A stretch of 49,763 bases of DNA from contig NZ_LUTN01000023.1 in the NCBI RefSeq assembly GCF_002111595.1, forward strand, positions 1 through 49,763, written 5' to 3'. The stretch is from Lonsdalea britannica (GTDB lineage: Bacteria; Pseudomonadota; Gammaproteobacteria; Enterobacterales; Enterobacteriaceae). The position numbers and the translations under genes were made by a program. Positions 1 through 10,178 of this stretch are shown here, in pieces. How positions within the stretch are numbered: position 1 is the stretch's first letter; every line of letters starts with the position of its first letter. The notes beneath the pieces were generated by a model. That model saw only the letters and a list, made by a program, of their open reading frames with translations, was not told the origin of the DNA and made no database searches.

Positions 1-8
1 CCCTATTT

Positions 9-84
9 AGGGGCGTAGTTCAATTGGTAGAGCACCGGTCTCCAAAACCGGGTGTTGGGAGTTCGAGTCTCTCCGCCCCTGCCA
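9..84 (+). tRNA. trpT: tRNA-Trp (CCA anticodon)
   Basis: This is a complete 76-nt tRNA with an encoded 3' CCA. The acceptor stem AGGGGCG pairs with CGCCCCT, the T-loop is GTTCGAGTC, and the anticodon loop CTCCAAA gives anticodon CCA (Trp). It is essentially identical to E. coli trpT, which closes the rrnC-aspT-trpT unit next to hdfR, so an rrn operon probably lies just left of the window. A Rho-independent terminator follows directly. Confidence 0.97.
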
Positions 85-90
85 AGAAAC

Positions 91-121
91 AACCCTTCAC
101 ATTATGTGAAGGGTTTTTTTT
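91..121 (+). terminator. Rho-independent terminator of trpT
   Basis: A perfect 10-bp stem (AACCCTTCAC / GTGAAGGGTT) with an ATTAT loop is followed by an unbroken T-run. It lies 6 nt past the tRNA CCA end and should end the rRNA/tRNA transcript. Confidence 0.93.
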
Positions 122-267
122 GTCTTTTTTACACCCATTCCATGAACGATCTCAACGCCTCAGCGACATCTTCCTTCTTGCGTTAAATCGCGCTCCATAT
201 CCTCGATGTTAAGTCATTCGCGGATCACAAAAATGTATTTGCTCACCGCGTTTCTGCCTTCGACTGA

Positions 268-1107
268 CTAAGACGTGGTGGTATCCAATGGCGTAATCGA
301 GACTTTCAGCAACTGCCGTATTAATGCCTGTTGATCGCTGTTTTGGAGCCAAACGGCATAAAAAGAGCGGCTAATGACAGGTGCGTCATCGATAATTTGC
401 AGCTCTTCATACTGCTGTTGCCAGTGGTTAGGTAGGAATGCACACCCTCTCAATGTCGATATCAACTGACGCGTTAGCTGCGCAGACGTGGTTGTCAGCA
501 CGGGGGTATGGTCGCTCGGAAATAATCGGTTTTCCTGTTGATGAAAATCGGCGCCCCATTCGAGTCTGATATAGGGGAGATCTTCTTTTGATTGCTCTCC
601 CTTCACTGTGAAAAGCGATAACGAGAAGTTTCCCAGTAATTGGCTGGCAAGCTCTTCCATCTTTGGGGCTTCAGTAGTAATGAGGAGATCCAGTTGTCTC
701 TCCAGCAGCTGTTGTACCAGAGATTGCCGTAGCGCGATTCTGGCTTCCAACTGGAGGAGCGGCCGTTGCAGATAGAGTTCGTTCAGCCATGACGCTAAAT
801 AGGTCTCCCACAAAGAGGCGGTAGCACCGATAGAGAGAAGGCTATGTTGTTGCGAACGAGCAACCTCTTTCTTCGCGATAGACCAGGTTCCAATTAGATT
901 CTCGGCATAGGGCAACAGCCTCTCTCCTGCCGGCGTCAGGCGGATATTGTTGCGATGGCGAGTAAACAGATTTGCGCCAAGTTGGTTCTCAAGTTGACGG
1001 ATACGAAAGCTAACTGCCGACTGTGTCAGATAGAGTGATTCCGCAGCACGGCCGAAGTGCCTGGTTCTGCTCACTTCCAGGAAGGTTTTCAATAAGTCGG
1101 TGTCCAT
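268..1107 (-). CDS. hdfR: LysR-family transcriptional regulator HdfR
   Basis: This 279-residue protein has the same length as E. coli HdfR, a LysR-type regulator known for repressing the flagellar master operon flhDC. The N-terminus ([20 protein letters not shown]) is the typical winged helix-turn-helix, continuing through [20 protein letters not shown]. The rest is the effector-binding domain. I chose the Met at 1107 because it matches the family start. An in-frame Met four codons upstream (1119) gives a non-conserved extension. The gene is divergent from maoP, the same arrangement as in E. coli. Confidence 0.93.
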   Translation of the reverse strand: MDTDLLKTFLEVSRTRHFGRAAESLYLTQSAVSFRIRQLENQLGANLFTRHRNNIRLTPAGERLLPYAENLIGTWSIAKKEVARSQQHSLLSIGATASLWETYLASWLNELYLQRPLLQLEARIALRQSLVQQLLERQLDLLITTEAPKMEELASQLLGNFSLSLFTVKGEQSKEDLPYIRLEWGADFHQQENRLFPSDHTPVLTTTSAQLTRQLISTLRGCAFLPNHWQQQYEELQIIDDAPVISRSFYAVWLQNSDQQALIRQLLKVSITPLDTTTS

Positions 1108-1225
1108 GCCTTTCTCCAAAAAAATTTGTCGTGATGATTTAAATGTTTTGTTTTACAGGAAGTCAAGCCTATCTAATACTCCGCGCCATAAAGGGCACGA
1201 CCATAAAGCATTAGGAGCGTGTAAA
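1108..1225. promoter_or_regulatory. hdfR-maoP divergent intergenic region
   Basis: This 118-bp region separates the divergent starts of hdfR and maoP and must hold both promoters. In E. coli the cis site maoS, which works with MaoP in organising the Ori macrodomain, lies near maoP. I cannot identify its exact sequence here from memory. A ribosome-binding TAGGAG sits 9 nt before the maoP ATG. Confidence 0.5.
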
Positions 1226-1564
1226 ATGGCAGAAAGCTTCTCTACAACCAGTCGTTTTTTTGATAACAAATTCTATCCACGTGGTTTTTCTCGACACGGT
1301 GACTTTACGATTAAAGAAGCTCAACTGCTGGAGCGTCATGGCCATGCGTTGAACGAGCTTGATATCGGTAAACGTCAGCCGGCCACGGATGAAGAAATCC
1401 AGTTTTTGGCTATGTGTCACGGCGAACGTAAACCTGAAACAGAGTTGGAAAAAATCTGGGCCAAATATACGGCACGTGTGCGCCGTCCCAAACGTTTTCA
1501 CACTTTATCGGGTGGAAAACCGCAGATGGACACGGTTGAAGAATTCACTGAAAGCGATGATTGA
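1226..1564 (+). CDS. maoP: Macrodomain Ori organisation protein MaoP (YifE)
   Basis: This 112-residue protein has exactly the E. coli YifE/MaoP length. It keeps the diagnostic blocks [20 protein letters not shown] and [14 protein letters not shown] and the acidic C-terminus ESDD. MaoP is a small basic enterobacterial protein that, with the maoS site, keeps the Ori region as a macrodomain. The start ATG at 1226 is chosen because TAGGAG lies 9 nt upstream and the residues MAESF match the family. A longer in-frame reading back to 1100 overlaps hdfR and is not conserved. Confidence 0.94.
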   Translation: MAESFSTTSRFFDNKFYPRGFSRHGDFTIKEAQLLERHGHALNELDIGKRQPATDEEIQFLAMCHGERKPETELEKIWAKYTARVRRPKRFHTLSGGKPQMDTVEEFTESDD

Positions 1565-1565
1565 T

Positions 1566-1590
1566 AAAATGGGGACTCGGTCCCCATTTT
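1566..1590. terminator. Bidirectional terminator between maoP and yifB
   Basis: An 11-bp stem (AAAATGGGGAC / GTCCCCATTTT) with a TCG loop sits between the convergent maoP and yifB. The A-run and T-run flanks allow termination on both strands. Confidence 0.88.
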
Positions 1591-1615
1591 GCCTTTCTAC
1601 TGTCTCTATTTCTCT

Positions 1616-3141
1616 TTATGCCAAATTCTTATGCAGTTGAATCAATAATCGATCCATACAACGATAGCTCAGTGCTTCCGCGAGATGGTTTCGCTTGAGA
1701 CTGTCTTCCTCAGACAGGTCTGCAATGGTACGGGCAACCTTTAAAATCCGATGCCATGCGCGTACTGAAAGTCCCAGCTTACTCATCACCTCCTCGAGAT
1801 ACTGCGCATCTTCGGATGTCAGATGACAGTGCGTTTCAATTTCCCGGGGACTGAGGTAGGCGTTTATTTTGTCCGCACGCGCTAATTGCCGCTGCCGGGC
1901 TGCCAGTACACGTGCACGCACTGTAGCGCTATTTTCTCCCTGGCTACGCTGTTTACGCAGAATACCCGGCGGTAACAACGGCACTTCGATAGAAATATCG
2001 AACCTGTCCAGAAAAGGACCCGAGAGGCGATTGAGATAACGGAGAATTTGCTGTGCCGGCATGCGGTTGTGGATGCCTGATAGTGTCCGGATGGGCTCGG
2101 ATTCATCGCTGCGACCAGTTGAAATCGTGCGGGATAGCAAACTTTCGCTCTGGCTCGCGAGATAACGATTTCTCCCGACTCGAGCGGCTCTCGAAGCGAA
2201 TCGAGCACGCGCCGTTCAAATTCCGGCAATTCATCAAGAAACAGAATGCCGTTGTGAGCGAGAGAAATTTCCCCTGGCTTCGGTAACGAGCCACCGCCAA
2301 CCAGCGCTGCTATGGACGACGTGTGATGAGGCGCGCGAAACGGCCTGCTACGCCACTTATCCGGTTCGTTATAGCAGTTCACCAGACTATTTATCGCCGC
2401 GCTTTCCAGCGCCTCTGAGTCGTTGAGCGGCGGCATCAATCCAGCTAACCGACTCGCAAGCATGGTTTTCCCCGTACCCGGCGGGCCGAGGAATAACAGG
2501 TTATGGCCTCCAGCCGCGGCTATTTCCAGCGCCCGCTTGGCTTGTTCCTGGCCCACGATATCCTGTAGATCAAGCTCTGAGGCTGAATGGTGTGATTCCG
2601 ATGGCAAAAGCCGGTTGCATGACAGGGTTACCTTGCCATGCAAAAAAGCGCATACCTGCAGCAAATGATTCGCCAGCAGAGCTTCACCCTCTGGAATGAG
2701 CGCCATTTCTCGCTGGTTATCCTCGGGGACGATCACGTGTCTGCCCGCTTTCTGCGCCTCTAATGCTGCCGAAATAGTGCCGTTAACGCCACGTAGCGCT
2801 CCTGAGAGGCCCAACTCACCCAGGAATTCATACTCGCTCAGTTTGTTACCGGGAATTTGTTCAGAGGCCGCTAAAATCGCTAAAGCGATGGGGAGATCGT
2901 AGCGTCCGCCTTCTTTGGGAAGATCCGCAGGCGCCAAATTGACGGTAATACGTTTGGCGGGGAAGGTGAAACCGCAGTTAAGCAGGGCGCTTCGTACCCG
3001 ATCGCGCGCCTCCTTGACGGTGGTTTCCGGCAGGCCAACCAGTGTGAGTGCAGGCAACCCATTGCTGATGTGTACTTCGATGGAGACCTCTGGCGCCTGC
3101 ATGCCGATGGTTGCTCGAGTAAAGGCTATGGCGAGTGTCAT
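1616..3141 (-). CDS. yifB: YifB-family Mg-chelatase-like AAA+ ATPase (one frameshift)
   Basis: This is a ComM/YifB-type ATPase with an N-terminal Lon-S5-like domain, a Mg-chelatase (ChlI) AAA+ domain with Walker A GPPGTGKT and Walker B ILFLDELPEF, and a C-terminal ChlI lid domain. Family members such as ComM are helicase-like factors that aid recombination in natural transformation. The E. coli role is undefined. The reading frame breaks after MNPSPSGHYQ and continues in another frame at IHNRMPAQQILRYLNRLSGP. One missing base at 2076-2077 (coding strand CAGGC where CAGGGC is expected) explains it. Repaired, the protein is 508 residues against 506 in E. coli. It is convergent with maoP and divergent from the ilv operon. 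Confidence 0.92.
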
Positions 3142-3473
3142 CGTGTTTCCTCCTTTTGCGGAGGATTATGCCCGTCATTTTTCGTGGCAAAAGAAAGTCC
3201 ACATGATTTTGCGAAGCGATGCGAGGAAATTAATCGGGGTAGTCATGCCCGTTTGGAAAACTTCTCTACAAGGTATTCATTCCACGCCGAGTAAAAAAGT
3301 GAAATGGGCTATTGAAGTCCTTTATTAAATTTAATAATTGAATAATAAGAATTTTATTTGGCTTAGGACTGAAGCAATCAAATAATCACGGAAAAAAAAT
3401 GTTGTCAGTCCGCGTCTGACTATGGTAACTCTGTAGTCATTCGTTCGACACTGATTAATGAATAAACCGAAAA
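3142..3473 (+). promoter_or_regulatory. Upstream region of the ilv operon
   Basis: This 332-bp region lies between the yifB start and the ilvL leader peptide. It becomes very AT-rich from about 3325 to 3400, as expected for the ilvGMEDA promoter with upstream AT-rich DNA. I see no credible gene in it. I cannot assign exact -35 and -10 boxes with confidence. Confidence 0.45.
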
Positions 3474-3572
3474 ATGAAAGCGTTTGCCCTCGTGATTAGC
3501 CTAGTCGTCATTAGCGTGGTGGTGATTATTAACCTACCGTGCGGGGCAGCACTTGGACGACGAATGGCTTAA
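3474..3572 (+). CDS. ilvL: ilvGMEDA operon leader peptide IlvL
   Basis: This 32-residue leader peptide has the same length as E. coli IlvL. Its core VISLVVISVVVII is almost identical, followed by a conserved PCGAALGR tail. About half its residues are Ile, Val or Leu, so ribosome stalling on these codons when the charged tRNAs are scarce would favour the antiterminator. It is too short for ordinary gene finding. A strong terminator hairpin begins about 25 nt after its stop, completing the attenuator. Confidence 0.93.
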   Translation: MKAFALVISLVVISVVVIINLPCGAALGRRMA

Positions 3573-3594
3573 AAATCAAAGCCGAATTCAAGAA

Positions 3595-3627
3595 AAACCC
3601 CCGCACCAAATGGTCGGGGGTTTTTTT
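3595..3627 (+). terminator. ilv operon attenuator (terminator hairpin)
   Basis: A GC-rich stem (AACCCCCG / CGGGGGTT, with further ACC/GGT pairing around AAA) is followed by seven Ts. It lies between the ilvL stop and the ilvG start. With ilvL it forms classical transcription attenuation responding to Ile, Val and Leu supply. Confidence 0.9.
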
Positions 3628-3713
3628 ATGGGGTCGGTATTCGTAACAAGGGAGCAGAGAATGTTCATCAGCATAAAATTCTGCCATACCCGAAAGAAGT
3701 TGGGGAAATGACT

Positions 3714-5362
3714 ATGAATGGGGCTCAGTGGGTGGTACAAGCGTTGCGAGCGCAGGGAGTGGATAGTGTATTTGGCTATCCTGGTGGCGCAATCATGCCA
3801 GTTTATGATGCATTGTATGACGGGGGGGTCGATCACCTGCTATGCCGCCATGAACAAGGCGCTGCGATGGCCGCTATCGGCTATGCCCGTGCCACGGGTA
3901 GAGTCGGCGTCTGCATCGCGACTTCCGGTCCGGGCGCAACCAATCTGATTACTGGTCTGGCGGACGCACTGTTGGACTCGGTACCGATTGTGGCGATCAC
4001 TGGTCAGGTCGGATCTTCACTGATTGGGACCGACGCCTTCCAGGAAATAGATGTCCTTGGCCTCTCGCTGGCGTGTACTAAACATAGCTTTCTTGTCGAC
4101 TCCCTTGAATCCTTGCCGGAAATCATGGCGGAAGCCTTTGCGATTGCTCAAAGTGGGCGTCCGGGACCGGTACTGGTCGATATTCCCAAAGACATACAGC
4201 TGGCCGAAGGCGGCGAATTTACCCCTTACGTTTTCTCTCCGGCAGAGACCGGCAGCCTGCCGACGCAGGCGCTGACGGATGCCAATACGTTGCTGGCTCA
4301 TGCCAAACAGCCCATTCTGTATATCGGCGGCGGCGTGGGAATGGCTCAGGCAGTTCCCGCTTTGCGCGAGTTTCTGGATACTACGCACATCCCCTGTGTC
4401 GCCACCTTGAAAGGGCTTGGCGCAGTGGACACGAATTATCCCTACTACCTCGGTATGATTGGGATGCACGGAACTAAAGCGGCAAACCTCATGGTGCAGC
4501 AGTGCGACCTGCTCATCGCAGTAGGCGCGCGCTTCGACGACCGCGTAACCGGCAAACTGAATACATTTGCCCCGAATGCCAGCGTGATCCACATGGATAT
4601 TGACCCGGCTGAACTGAACAAACTGCGTCAGGCGCATGTGGCGTTGCAGGGGGATTTAAACCACCTGTTGCCAGCATTAAAACAGCCGCTGCGTATTGAT
4701 GCCTGGCGTCAGCAAGCCACGTTGATGAAAGCCGAATATCCGTCGCGCTACGATCATCCGGGTGATGCCATTTATGCCCCGGCACTCCTGAAAACCTTGT
4801 CTGAGCGGATGCCGGCTAACACCGTCATCACTACGGATGTAGGGCAGCATCAGATGTGGGCGGCCCAGCATATGCAGGTCAATCGTCCGGAAAATTTCAT
4901 TACGTCCAGCGGCCTCGGCACGATGGGTTTTGGAATTCCGGCTGCCGTCGGCGCTCAGGTGGCGCGGCTGATGATACGGTCATTTGTATCTCGGGTGACG
5001 GTTCCTTCATGATGAACATCCAGGAGCTGGGTACGATCAAACGCAAGCGTCTGCCGATGAAAATTGTGCTGTTGGATAATCAACGATTAGGCATGGTCAG
5101 GCAGTGGCAGGAGTTGTTCTTCGAAGAACGTTATAGCGAAACGACGCTCACCGACAACCCTGACTTCCTGATGCTGGCCAGCGCATTCGGCATCCCCGGC
5201 CAAAGCATTACACGTAAAGACCAGATTGATTCCGCTTTGAATGCACTGTTAACCAGTGACGGGCCGTACCTGTTGCATGTCTCCATCGATTCGTACGAAA
5301 ACGTCTGGCCGCTGGTGCCGCCCGGTGCCGGCAATGAAACTATGTTGGAGGAGAGCGAATGA
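3714..5362 (+). CDS. ilvG: Acetolactate synthase II large subunit IlvG (one frameshift)
   Basis: This is a ThDP-dependent enzyme making 2-acetolactate or 2-aceto-2-hydroxybutyrate, the first common step of Val/Leu/Ile synthesis, and it works with IlvM. Visible hallmarks are the N-terminal [15 protein letters not shown] block, the conserved catalytic Glu in CRHEQGAAM, and the ThDP/Mg motif starting GDGSFMMN. The frame breaks at GAQVAR and resumes at [15 protein letters not shown]. One missing G at 4966-4967 (CGCGGCTG for CGCGGGCTG) restores 549 residues against 548 in E. coli. The start at 3714 is chosen over the ATG at 3708 because it matches the E. coli start MNGAQWVV and leaves proper spacing to GGGGA. 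E. coli K-12 also has a broken ilvG, but at another place. The stop overlaps ilvM by ATGA. Confidence 0.94.
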
Positions 5363-5601
5363 AACGCCATCAGATTTCCATTCAAGCCCGTTTTCGGCCA
5401 GAAACGCTGGAGCGTGTGCTACGCGTCGCTCGCCATCGCGGGTTTCAGGTTTCCGCCATGAATATGACGTCGCAGGATGACGGCGCGCAGGTCCATATCG
5501 AACTGACCGTTGCGAGTCAGCGGCCGGTCGATTTACTGTCAACGCAATTAAGCAAACTGCTGGACATCTCGCGCGTTGAGATCCAGTCACTGAGAGCATA
5601 A
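5359..5601 (+). CDS. ilvM: Acetolactate synthase II small subunit IlvM
   Basis: This 80-residue ACT-domain protein is slightly shorter than E. coli IlvM (87). It begins [20 protein letters not shown] and carries the ACT core GFQVSAMNM and VHIELTVASQRPVDLL. It stabilises and activates the IlvG catalytic subunit. Its ATG overlaps the ilvG TGA by four bases, so the two are translationally coupled. Unlike other ALS regulatory subunits, IlvM confers no valine feedback, which is what makes isozyme II valine-resistant in enterobacteria. Confidence 0.93.
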   Translation: MKRHQISIQARFRPETLERVLRVARHRGFQVSAMNMTSQDDGAQVHIELTVASQRPVDLLSTQLSKLLDISRVEIQSLRA

Positions 5602-5638
5602 TAGATACGTGCCTGAGGCACCGAGAAGGAAATTAACG

Positions 5639-6565
5639 ATGACAAAGAAAGCTGACTATATCTGGTTCAACGGCGAAATGGTTCCTTGGGCAGATGCGAA
5701 AGTTCACGTGATGTCTCACGCCTTGCACTACGGGACTTCCGTGTTCGAAGGCGTCCGTTGCTATAACTCTCACCGTGGCCCGGTCGTGTTCCGCCACCGC
5801 GAGCATATGCAGCGTTTGCATGACTCCGCCAAGATCTACCGTATGCCGCTGTCTCAGAGCGTCGACGAACTGATGGAAGCGTGCCGCGAAACGCTGCGCA
5901 AAAACAACTTATCGAGCGCTTATATCCGTCCGTTGGTGTTCGTCGGCGATGTCGGCATGGGCGTGAATCCGCCTGAGGGTTATAAAACGGATGTGATCAT
6001 CGCCGCCTTCCCGTGGGGCGCCTATCTGGGCGAAGAAGCGCTGGATCAGGGCATCGATGCGATGGTTTCATCATGGAACCGCGCGGCGGCCAACACGATC
6101 CCTACTGCGGCCAAAGCCGGCGGTAACTATCTGTCTTCGCTGCTGGTAGGGAGTGAAGCCCGTCGTCATGGCTATCAGGAAGGTATTGCGCTGGATGTTC
6201 ACGGTTACGTTTCCGAAGGCGCTGGCGAAAACCTGTTCGAAGTGAAAAACGGCATCATCTTCACGCCGCCGTTCACCTCTTCGGCGCTGCCGGGAATTAC
6301 CCGTGATGCCATCATCACGCTGGCGAAAAAGAAAGGATACGAAGTTCGCGAACAGGTGCTGTCCCGCGAATCGCTCTATCTGGCTGACGAAGTCTTTATG
6401 TCCGGCACCGCGGCGGAAATCACGCCGGTGCGTAGCGTTGACGGCATTCAGGTGGGTATCGGCAAATGTGGTCCTGTCACCAAGCAGCTGCAGCAGGCAT
6501 TCTTCGGGCTGTTTACGGGTGAAACAGAAGATAAATGGGGCTGGCTGGATCCGGTTAACCGTTAA
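5639..6565 (+). CDS. ilvE: Branched-chain amino acid aminotransferase IlvE
   Basis: This 308-residue PLP fold-type IV transaminase (E. coli 309) catalyses the last step of Ile, Leu and Val synthesis. The start MTKKADYIWFNGEMVPW is the family N-terminus. HALHYGTSVFEGVRCY and the PLP-lysine segment AAKAGGNYLSSLL are present. The ATG at 5639 follows GAAGGA by about 9 nt. An in-frame GTG at 5609 exists but would add a non-conserved leader. It sits 37 nt after ilvM and is followed by an intercistronic hairpin before ilvD. Confidence 0.95.
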   Translation: MTKKADYIWFNGEMVPWADAKVHVMSHALHYGTSVFEGVRCYNSHRGPVVFRHREHMQRLHDSAKIYRMPLSQSVDELMEACRETLRKNNLSSAYIRPLVFVGDVGMGVNPPEGYKTDVIIAAFPWGAYLGEEALDQGIDAMVSSWNRAAANTIPTAAKAGGNYLSSLLVGSEARRHGYQEGIALDVHGYVSEGAGENLFEVKNGIIFTPPFTSSALPGITRDAIITLAKKKGYEVREQVLSRESLYLADEVFMSGTAAEITPVRSVDGIQVGIGKCGPVTKQLQQAFFGLFTGETEDKWGWLDPVNR

Positions 6566-6589
6566 TCACATCACCAACATTCTTTTCTT

Positions 6590-6614
6590 ACCGGCAGCGC
6601 GTTTTGCTGCCGGT
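6590..6614 (+). repeat. ilvE-ilvD intercistronic stem-loop
   Basis: A perfect 9-bp stem (ACCGGCAGC / GCTGCCGGT) has a GCGTTTT loop and no T-run, so it is probably not a full terminator. Such intercistronic hairpins can stabilise upstream mRNA or tune ilvE:ilvD ratios. Confidence 0.7.
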
Positions 6615-6643
6615 CATCTGTTTTAAACTGGAGTAATCAGAGT

Positions 6644-8494
6644 ATGCCTAAGTACCGTTCAGCCACCACCACGCATGGTCGTAATATGGCTGGAGCGCGA
6701 GCCTTGTGGCGCGCCACAGGGATGACCGACGCCGATTTTGGCAAGCCTATCATTGCCGTTGTTAACTCGTTCACGCAATTCGTTCCCGGCCACGTACATC
6801 TGCGCGATCTGGGCAAGCTAGTCGCGGAACAGATCGAAGCTTCAGGCGGCGTAGCCAAAGAGTTCAATACCATTGCGGTCGATGACGGCATCGCGATGGG
6901 TCACGGCGGTATGCTCTACTCTCTGCCTTCCCGCGAACTGATCGCGGATTCCGTGGAGTACATGGTGAACGCACACTGCGCGGACGCCATGGTCTGCATT
7001 TCCAACTGTGACAAAATCACCCCGGGGATGATGATGGCGGCTCTGCGCCTCAACATCCCGGTCATTTTTGTTTCCGGCGGTCCGATGGAAGCCGGTAAAA
7101 CCAAACTGTCCGACCAGCTGATCAAGCTGGATCTGGTCGACGCCATGATTCAGGGCGCCAACCCGAAAGTCAGCGATGAAGACAGCCTGCAGATTGAGCG
7201 TTCCGCCTGTCCGACCTGCGGCTCCTGCTCCGGTATGTTTACCGCCAACTCGATGAACTGTCTGACGGAAGCGCTGGGTCTGTCACAGCCGGGCAATGGT
7301 TCTCTGCTGGCGACGCATGCCGACCGTAAGCAGCTGTTCCTCAATGCCGGTAAGCGCATTGTCGAACTGACCAAACGTTACTACGAGCAGGACGACGATA
7401 GCGCGCTGCCGCGTAACATCGCCAACAAACATGCATTCGAAAACGCGATGACGCTGGATATCGCGATGGGCGGTTCCACCAACACCGTTCTCCACCTGCT
7501 GGCTTCTGCGCAGGAAGGCGAAGTCGACTTCACGATGGAAGACATCGATCGCCTGTCGCGTAAAGTGCCGCATCTGTGCAAAGTCGCGCCGAGCACGCAG
7601 AAATACCACATGGAAGACGTTCACCGTGCGGGCGGCGTGCTGGGTATTTTAGGCGAGCTGGATCGCGCGGGTCTGCTGCATCGCGACGTGACCAACATTT
7701 TGGGTATGTCGCTGCAGGAAACGCTGGCGGCCTACGATGTCATGCAGACACAAGATGAAAGCGTGAAGAAAATGTATGCGGCGGGCCCGGCGGGTATTCG
7801 CACCACGCAGGCTTTCTCTCAGGATTGTCGTTGGGATTCGCTGGATACCGACCGCAAAGAAGGGTGCATTCGCACCAAGGAATTTGCCTACAGTCAGGAC
7901 GGTGGTCTGGCCGTGCTGTACGGCAACCTGGCGGAAGATGGCTGTATCGTCAAAACGGCGGGCGTGGATAAAAACAGCCTGGTGTTCCGTGGTCCCGCCA
8001 AAGTTTATGAGAGTCAGGATGACGCGGTAGACGCGATCCTGAACAGTAAAGTGGAAGCGGGCGACGTCGTGGTCATCCGTTACGAAGGCCCGAAAGGCGG
8101 TCCGGGTATGCAGGAGATGCTGTATCCAACCAGCTTCCTGAAATCGATGGGACTGGGCAAGGCCTGCGCGCTGATCACCGATGGCCGTTTCTCGGGCGGA
8201 ACGTCCGGTCTGTCCATCGGTCATGCTTCACCGGAAGCCGCCAACGGCGGACTGATTGGGCTGGTGGAAGACGGCGACACCATCGCTATCGACATTCCAA
8301 ACCGAGGTATTGTACTGGATGTGACCGAAGGTGAGCTGGCTCAGCGCCGGGAAGCGCAGCTGGCTCGTGGAGACGCGGCCTGGACGCCGAAGAAACGTGA
8401 TCGTCAGGTTTCATTTGCATTACGCGCCTACGCCAGTCTGGCGACCAGCGCTGACAAAGGTGCCGTCCGGGACAAAAGCAAGCTGGGAGGCTAA
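6644..8494 (+). CDS. ilvD: Dihydroxy-acid dehydratase IlvD
   Basis: This 616-residue protein has the E. coli length. It is an Fe-S enzyme dehydrating 2,3-dihydroxy-isovalerate and its methylvalerate homologue to the 2-keto acids. The conserved cluster-ligand segments [15 protein letters not shown] and [19 protein letters not shown] are intact, as is [15 protein letters not shown] near the C-terminus. GGAG is placed 10 nt before the ATG. Only five bases separate it from ilvA. Confidence 0.97.
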   Translation: MPKYRSATTTHGRNMAGARALWRATGMTDADFGKPIIAVVNSFTQFVPGHVHLRDLGKLVAEQIEASGGVAKEFNTIAVDDGIAMGHGGMLYSLPSRELIADSVEYMVNAHCADAMVCISNCDKITPGMMMAALRLNIPVIFVSGGPMEAGKTKLSDQLIKLDLVDAMIQGANPKVSDEDSLQIERSACPTCGSCSGMFTANSMNCLTEALGLSQPGNGSLLATHADRKQLFLNAGKRIVELTKRYYEQDDDSALPRNIANKHAFENAMTLDIAMGGSTNTVLHLLASAQEGEVDFTMEDIDRLSRKVPHLCKVAPSTQKYHMEDVHRAGGVLGILGELDRAGLLHRDVTNILGMSLQETLAAYDVMQTQDESVKKMYAAGPAGIRTTQAFSQDCRWDSLDTDRKEGCIRTKEFAYSQDGGLAVLYGNLAEDGCIVKTAGVDKNSLVFRGPAKVYESQDDAVDAILNSKVEAGDVVVIRYEGPKGGPGMQEMLYPTSFLKSMGLGKACALITDGRFSGGTSGLSIGHASPEAANGGLIGLVEDGDTIAIDIPNRGIVLDVTEGELAQRREAQLARGDAAWTPKKRDRQVSFALRAYASLATSADKGAVRDKSKLGG

Positions 8495-8499
8495 AGCTG

Positions 8500-10043
8500 A
8501 TGGCAGTTTCACAACCCCTTTCCGACGCCCCCTGCGGCGCGGAATACCTGCGGGCGGTTCTCCGCTCGCCGGTGTATGAAGTCGCGCAGGTCACGCCGCT
8601 GGAGCGAATGGATAAGCTATCCGCCCGCCTCGGCAACGATATTCTGGTGAAGCGGGAAGATCGCCAGGCCGTACACAGTTTCAAGCTGCGCGGCGCTTAC
8701 GCCATGATGGCCGGGCTGAGCGACGAACAGAAGTCCCACGGCGTGGTCACGGCGTCGGCTGGCAACCATGCGCAGGGCGTGGCGCTCTCCGCCAATCGTC
8801 TGGGCATCAAGGCGCTGATCGTCATGCCGGTCGCGACGGCGGATATCAAAGTCGATGCCGTACGCGGTTTCGGCGGTGAAGTGCTGCTGCACGGCGCTAA
8901 CTTTGATGAGGCTAAAGCCAAAGCCATTGAACTGTCAGAATGTCAAAAAATGACGTTCGTCCCGCCGTTTGACCATCCGGCCGTTATCGCCGGACAGGGC
9001 ACGCTGGCGATGGAACTATTGCAGCAGGATGCGCATCTCGACCGGGTGTTTGTCCCGGTCGGCGGCGGTGGTCTGGCTGCGGGTGTCGCGGTGCTGATCA
9101 AGCAGCTGATGCCGCAAATCCAAGTCATCGGCGTTGAAGCGGAAGATTCTGCCTGCCTGCGCGCCGCGTTGGATGCGGGTGAGCCGGTGGATTTGGCTCG
9201 CGTCGGTCTGTTTGCGGAGGCGTGGCGGTCAAACGTATCGGCAACGAGACTTTCCGCCTGTGCCGGGAGTATCTGGATGACGTCATCACGGTCGACAGCG
9301 ACTCTATCTGCGCCGCCGTCAAAGACCTGTTTGAAGACGTGCGTGCGGTGGCTGAGCCGTCTGGCGCCTTGGCGCTGGCCGGGATGAAAAAATATATCCA
9401 GCAGCACAACATTCAGGGCGAGCGCCTGGCGCACGTGCTGTCCGGGGCTAACGTCAATTTCCACGGGTTGCGCTACGTGTCCGAACGTTGCGAGCTGGGT
9501 GAACAGCGGGAAGCGTTGATGGCGGTGACTATCCCCGAGCAGAAAGGCAGCTTCCTGAAGCTGTGCCAACTGCTGGGCGGTCGCGCCATCACCGAATTCA
9601 ACTATCGCTACTCCAGCGACGACGACGCCTGCATCTTCATGGGGGTACGCCTGACGCGCGGTCACGAAGAACGGCAGGAAATTCTGTCCGATTTACAGGC
9701 GGGCGGTTATCAGGTGGTCGATCTGTCTGATGATGAAATGGCGAAGCTGCACGTGCGTTACATGGTGGGTGGTCGACCGTCGAAGCCGCTGGAGGAAAAA
9801 CTCTATAGCTTTGAGTTCCCTGAATCACCGGGCGCATTGCTGAAATTCCTCGTTACGCTGGGAACGCACTGGAATATCTCTCTGTTCCATTATCGTAGTC
9901 ACGGAACGGACTACGGTCGCGTATTGGCCGCCTTCGAACTCGCTGAGCGTGATGAAGCGTTTGAGCGCCATCTGCATGATCTGGGTTATGAGTGTCACGA
10001 AGAAACCCAAAATCCAGCTTTTCGGTTTTTTATGAAAGGCTAA
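8500..10043 (+). CDS. ilvA: Threonine deaminase IlvA (one frameshift)
   Basis: This biosynthetic, isoleucine-inhibited PLP enzyme converts threonine to 2-oxobutanoate, the entry step of Ile synthesis. The PLP-lysine block VHSFKLRGAYAMM and the phosphate-binding VGGGGLAAGVA are in the catalytic half. Two ACT-like regulatory repeats (LLAV/AVTIPEQKGSFLKLCQLL and SFEFPESPGALLKFL) form the C-terminal half. The frame breaks at VGLFAE and resumes at VAVKRIGNETFRL. One missing G at 9219-9220 (GAGGCG for GAGGGCG) restores exactly 514 residues, the E. coli length. It closes the ilvGMEDA operon and is followed by a terminator. Confidence 0.95.
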
Positions 10044-10078
10044 CGCGCCACTAAGTGTTGCGTCTGGAAAGACCCTCT

Positions 10079-10116
10079 CGCGCCCGCTGGATGTTATTCA
10101 GCGGGCGCGTTATCGT
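10079..10116 (+). terminator. ilvGMEDA operon terminator
   Basis: An 11-bp GC-rich stem (CGCGCCCGCTG / CAGCGGGCGCG) with a 9-nt loop is followed by a T-containing tail. It lies 35 nt after the ilvA stop and marks the operon end. Confidence 0.85.
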
Positions 10117-10178
10117 TTAGAGGAAAACCGGGCGAGCGTCGCCCGTTGCCCCTCATTTTTCTAGGGTGTTCATGAGCC

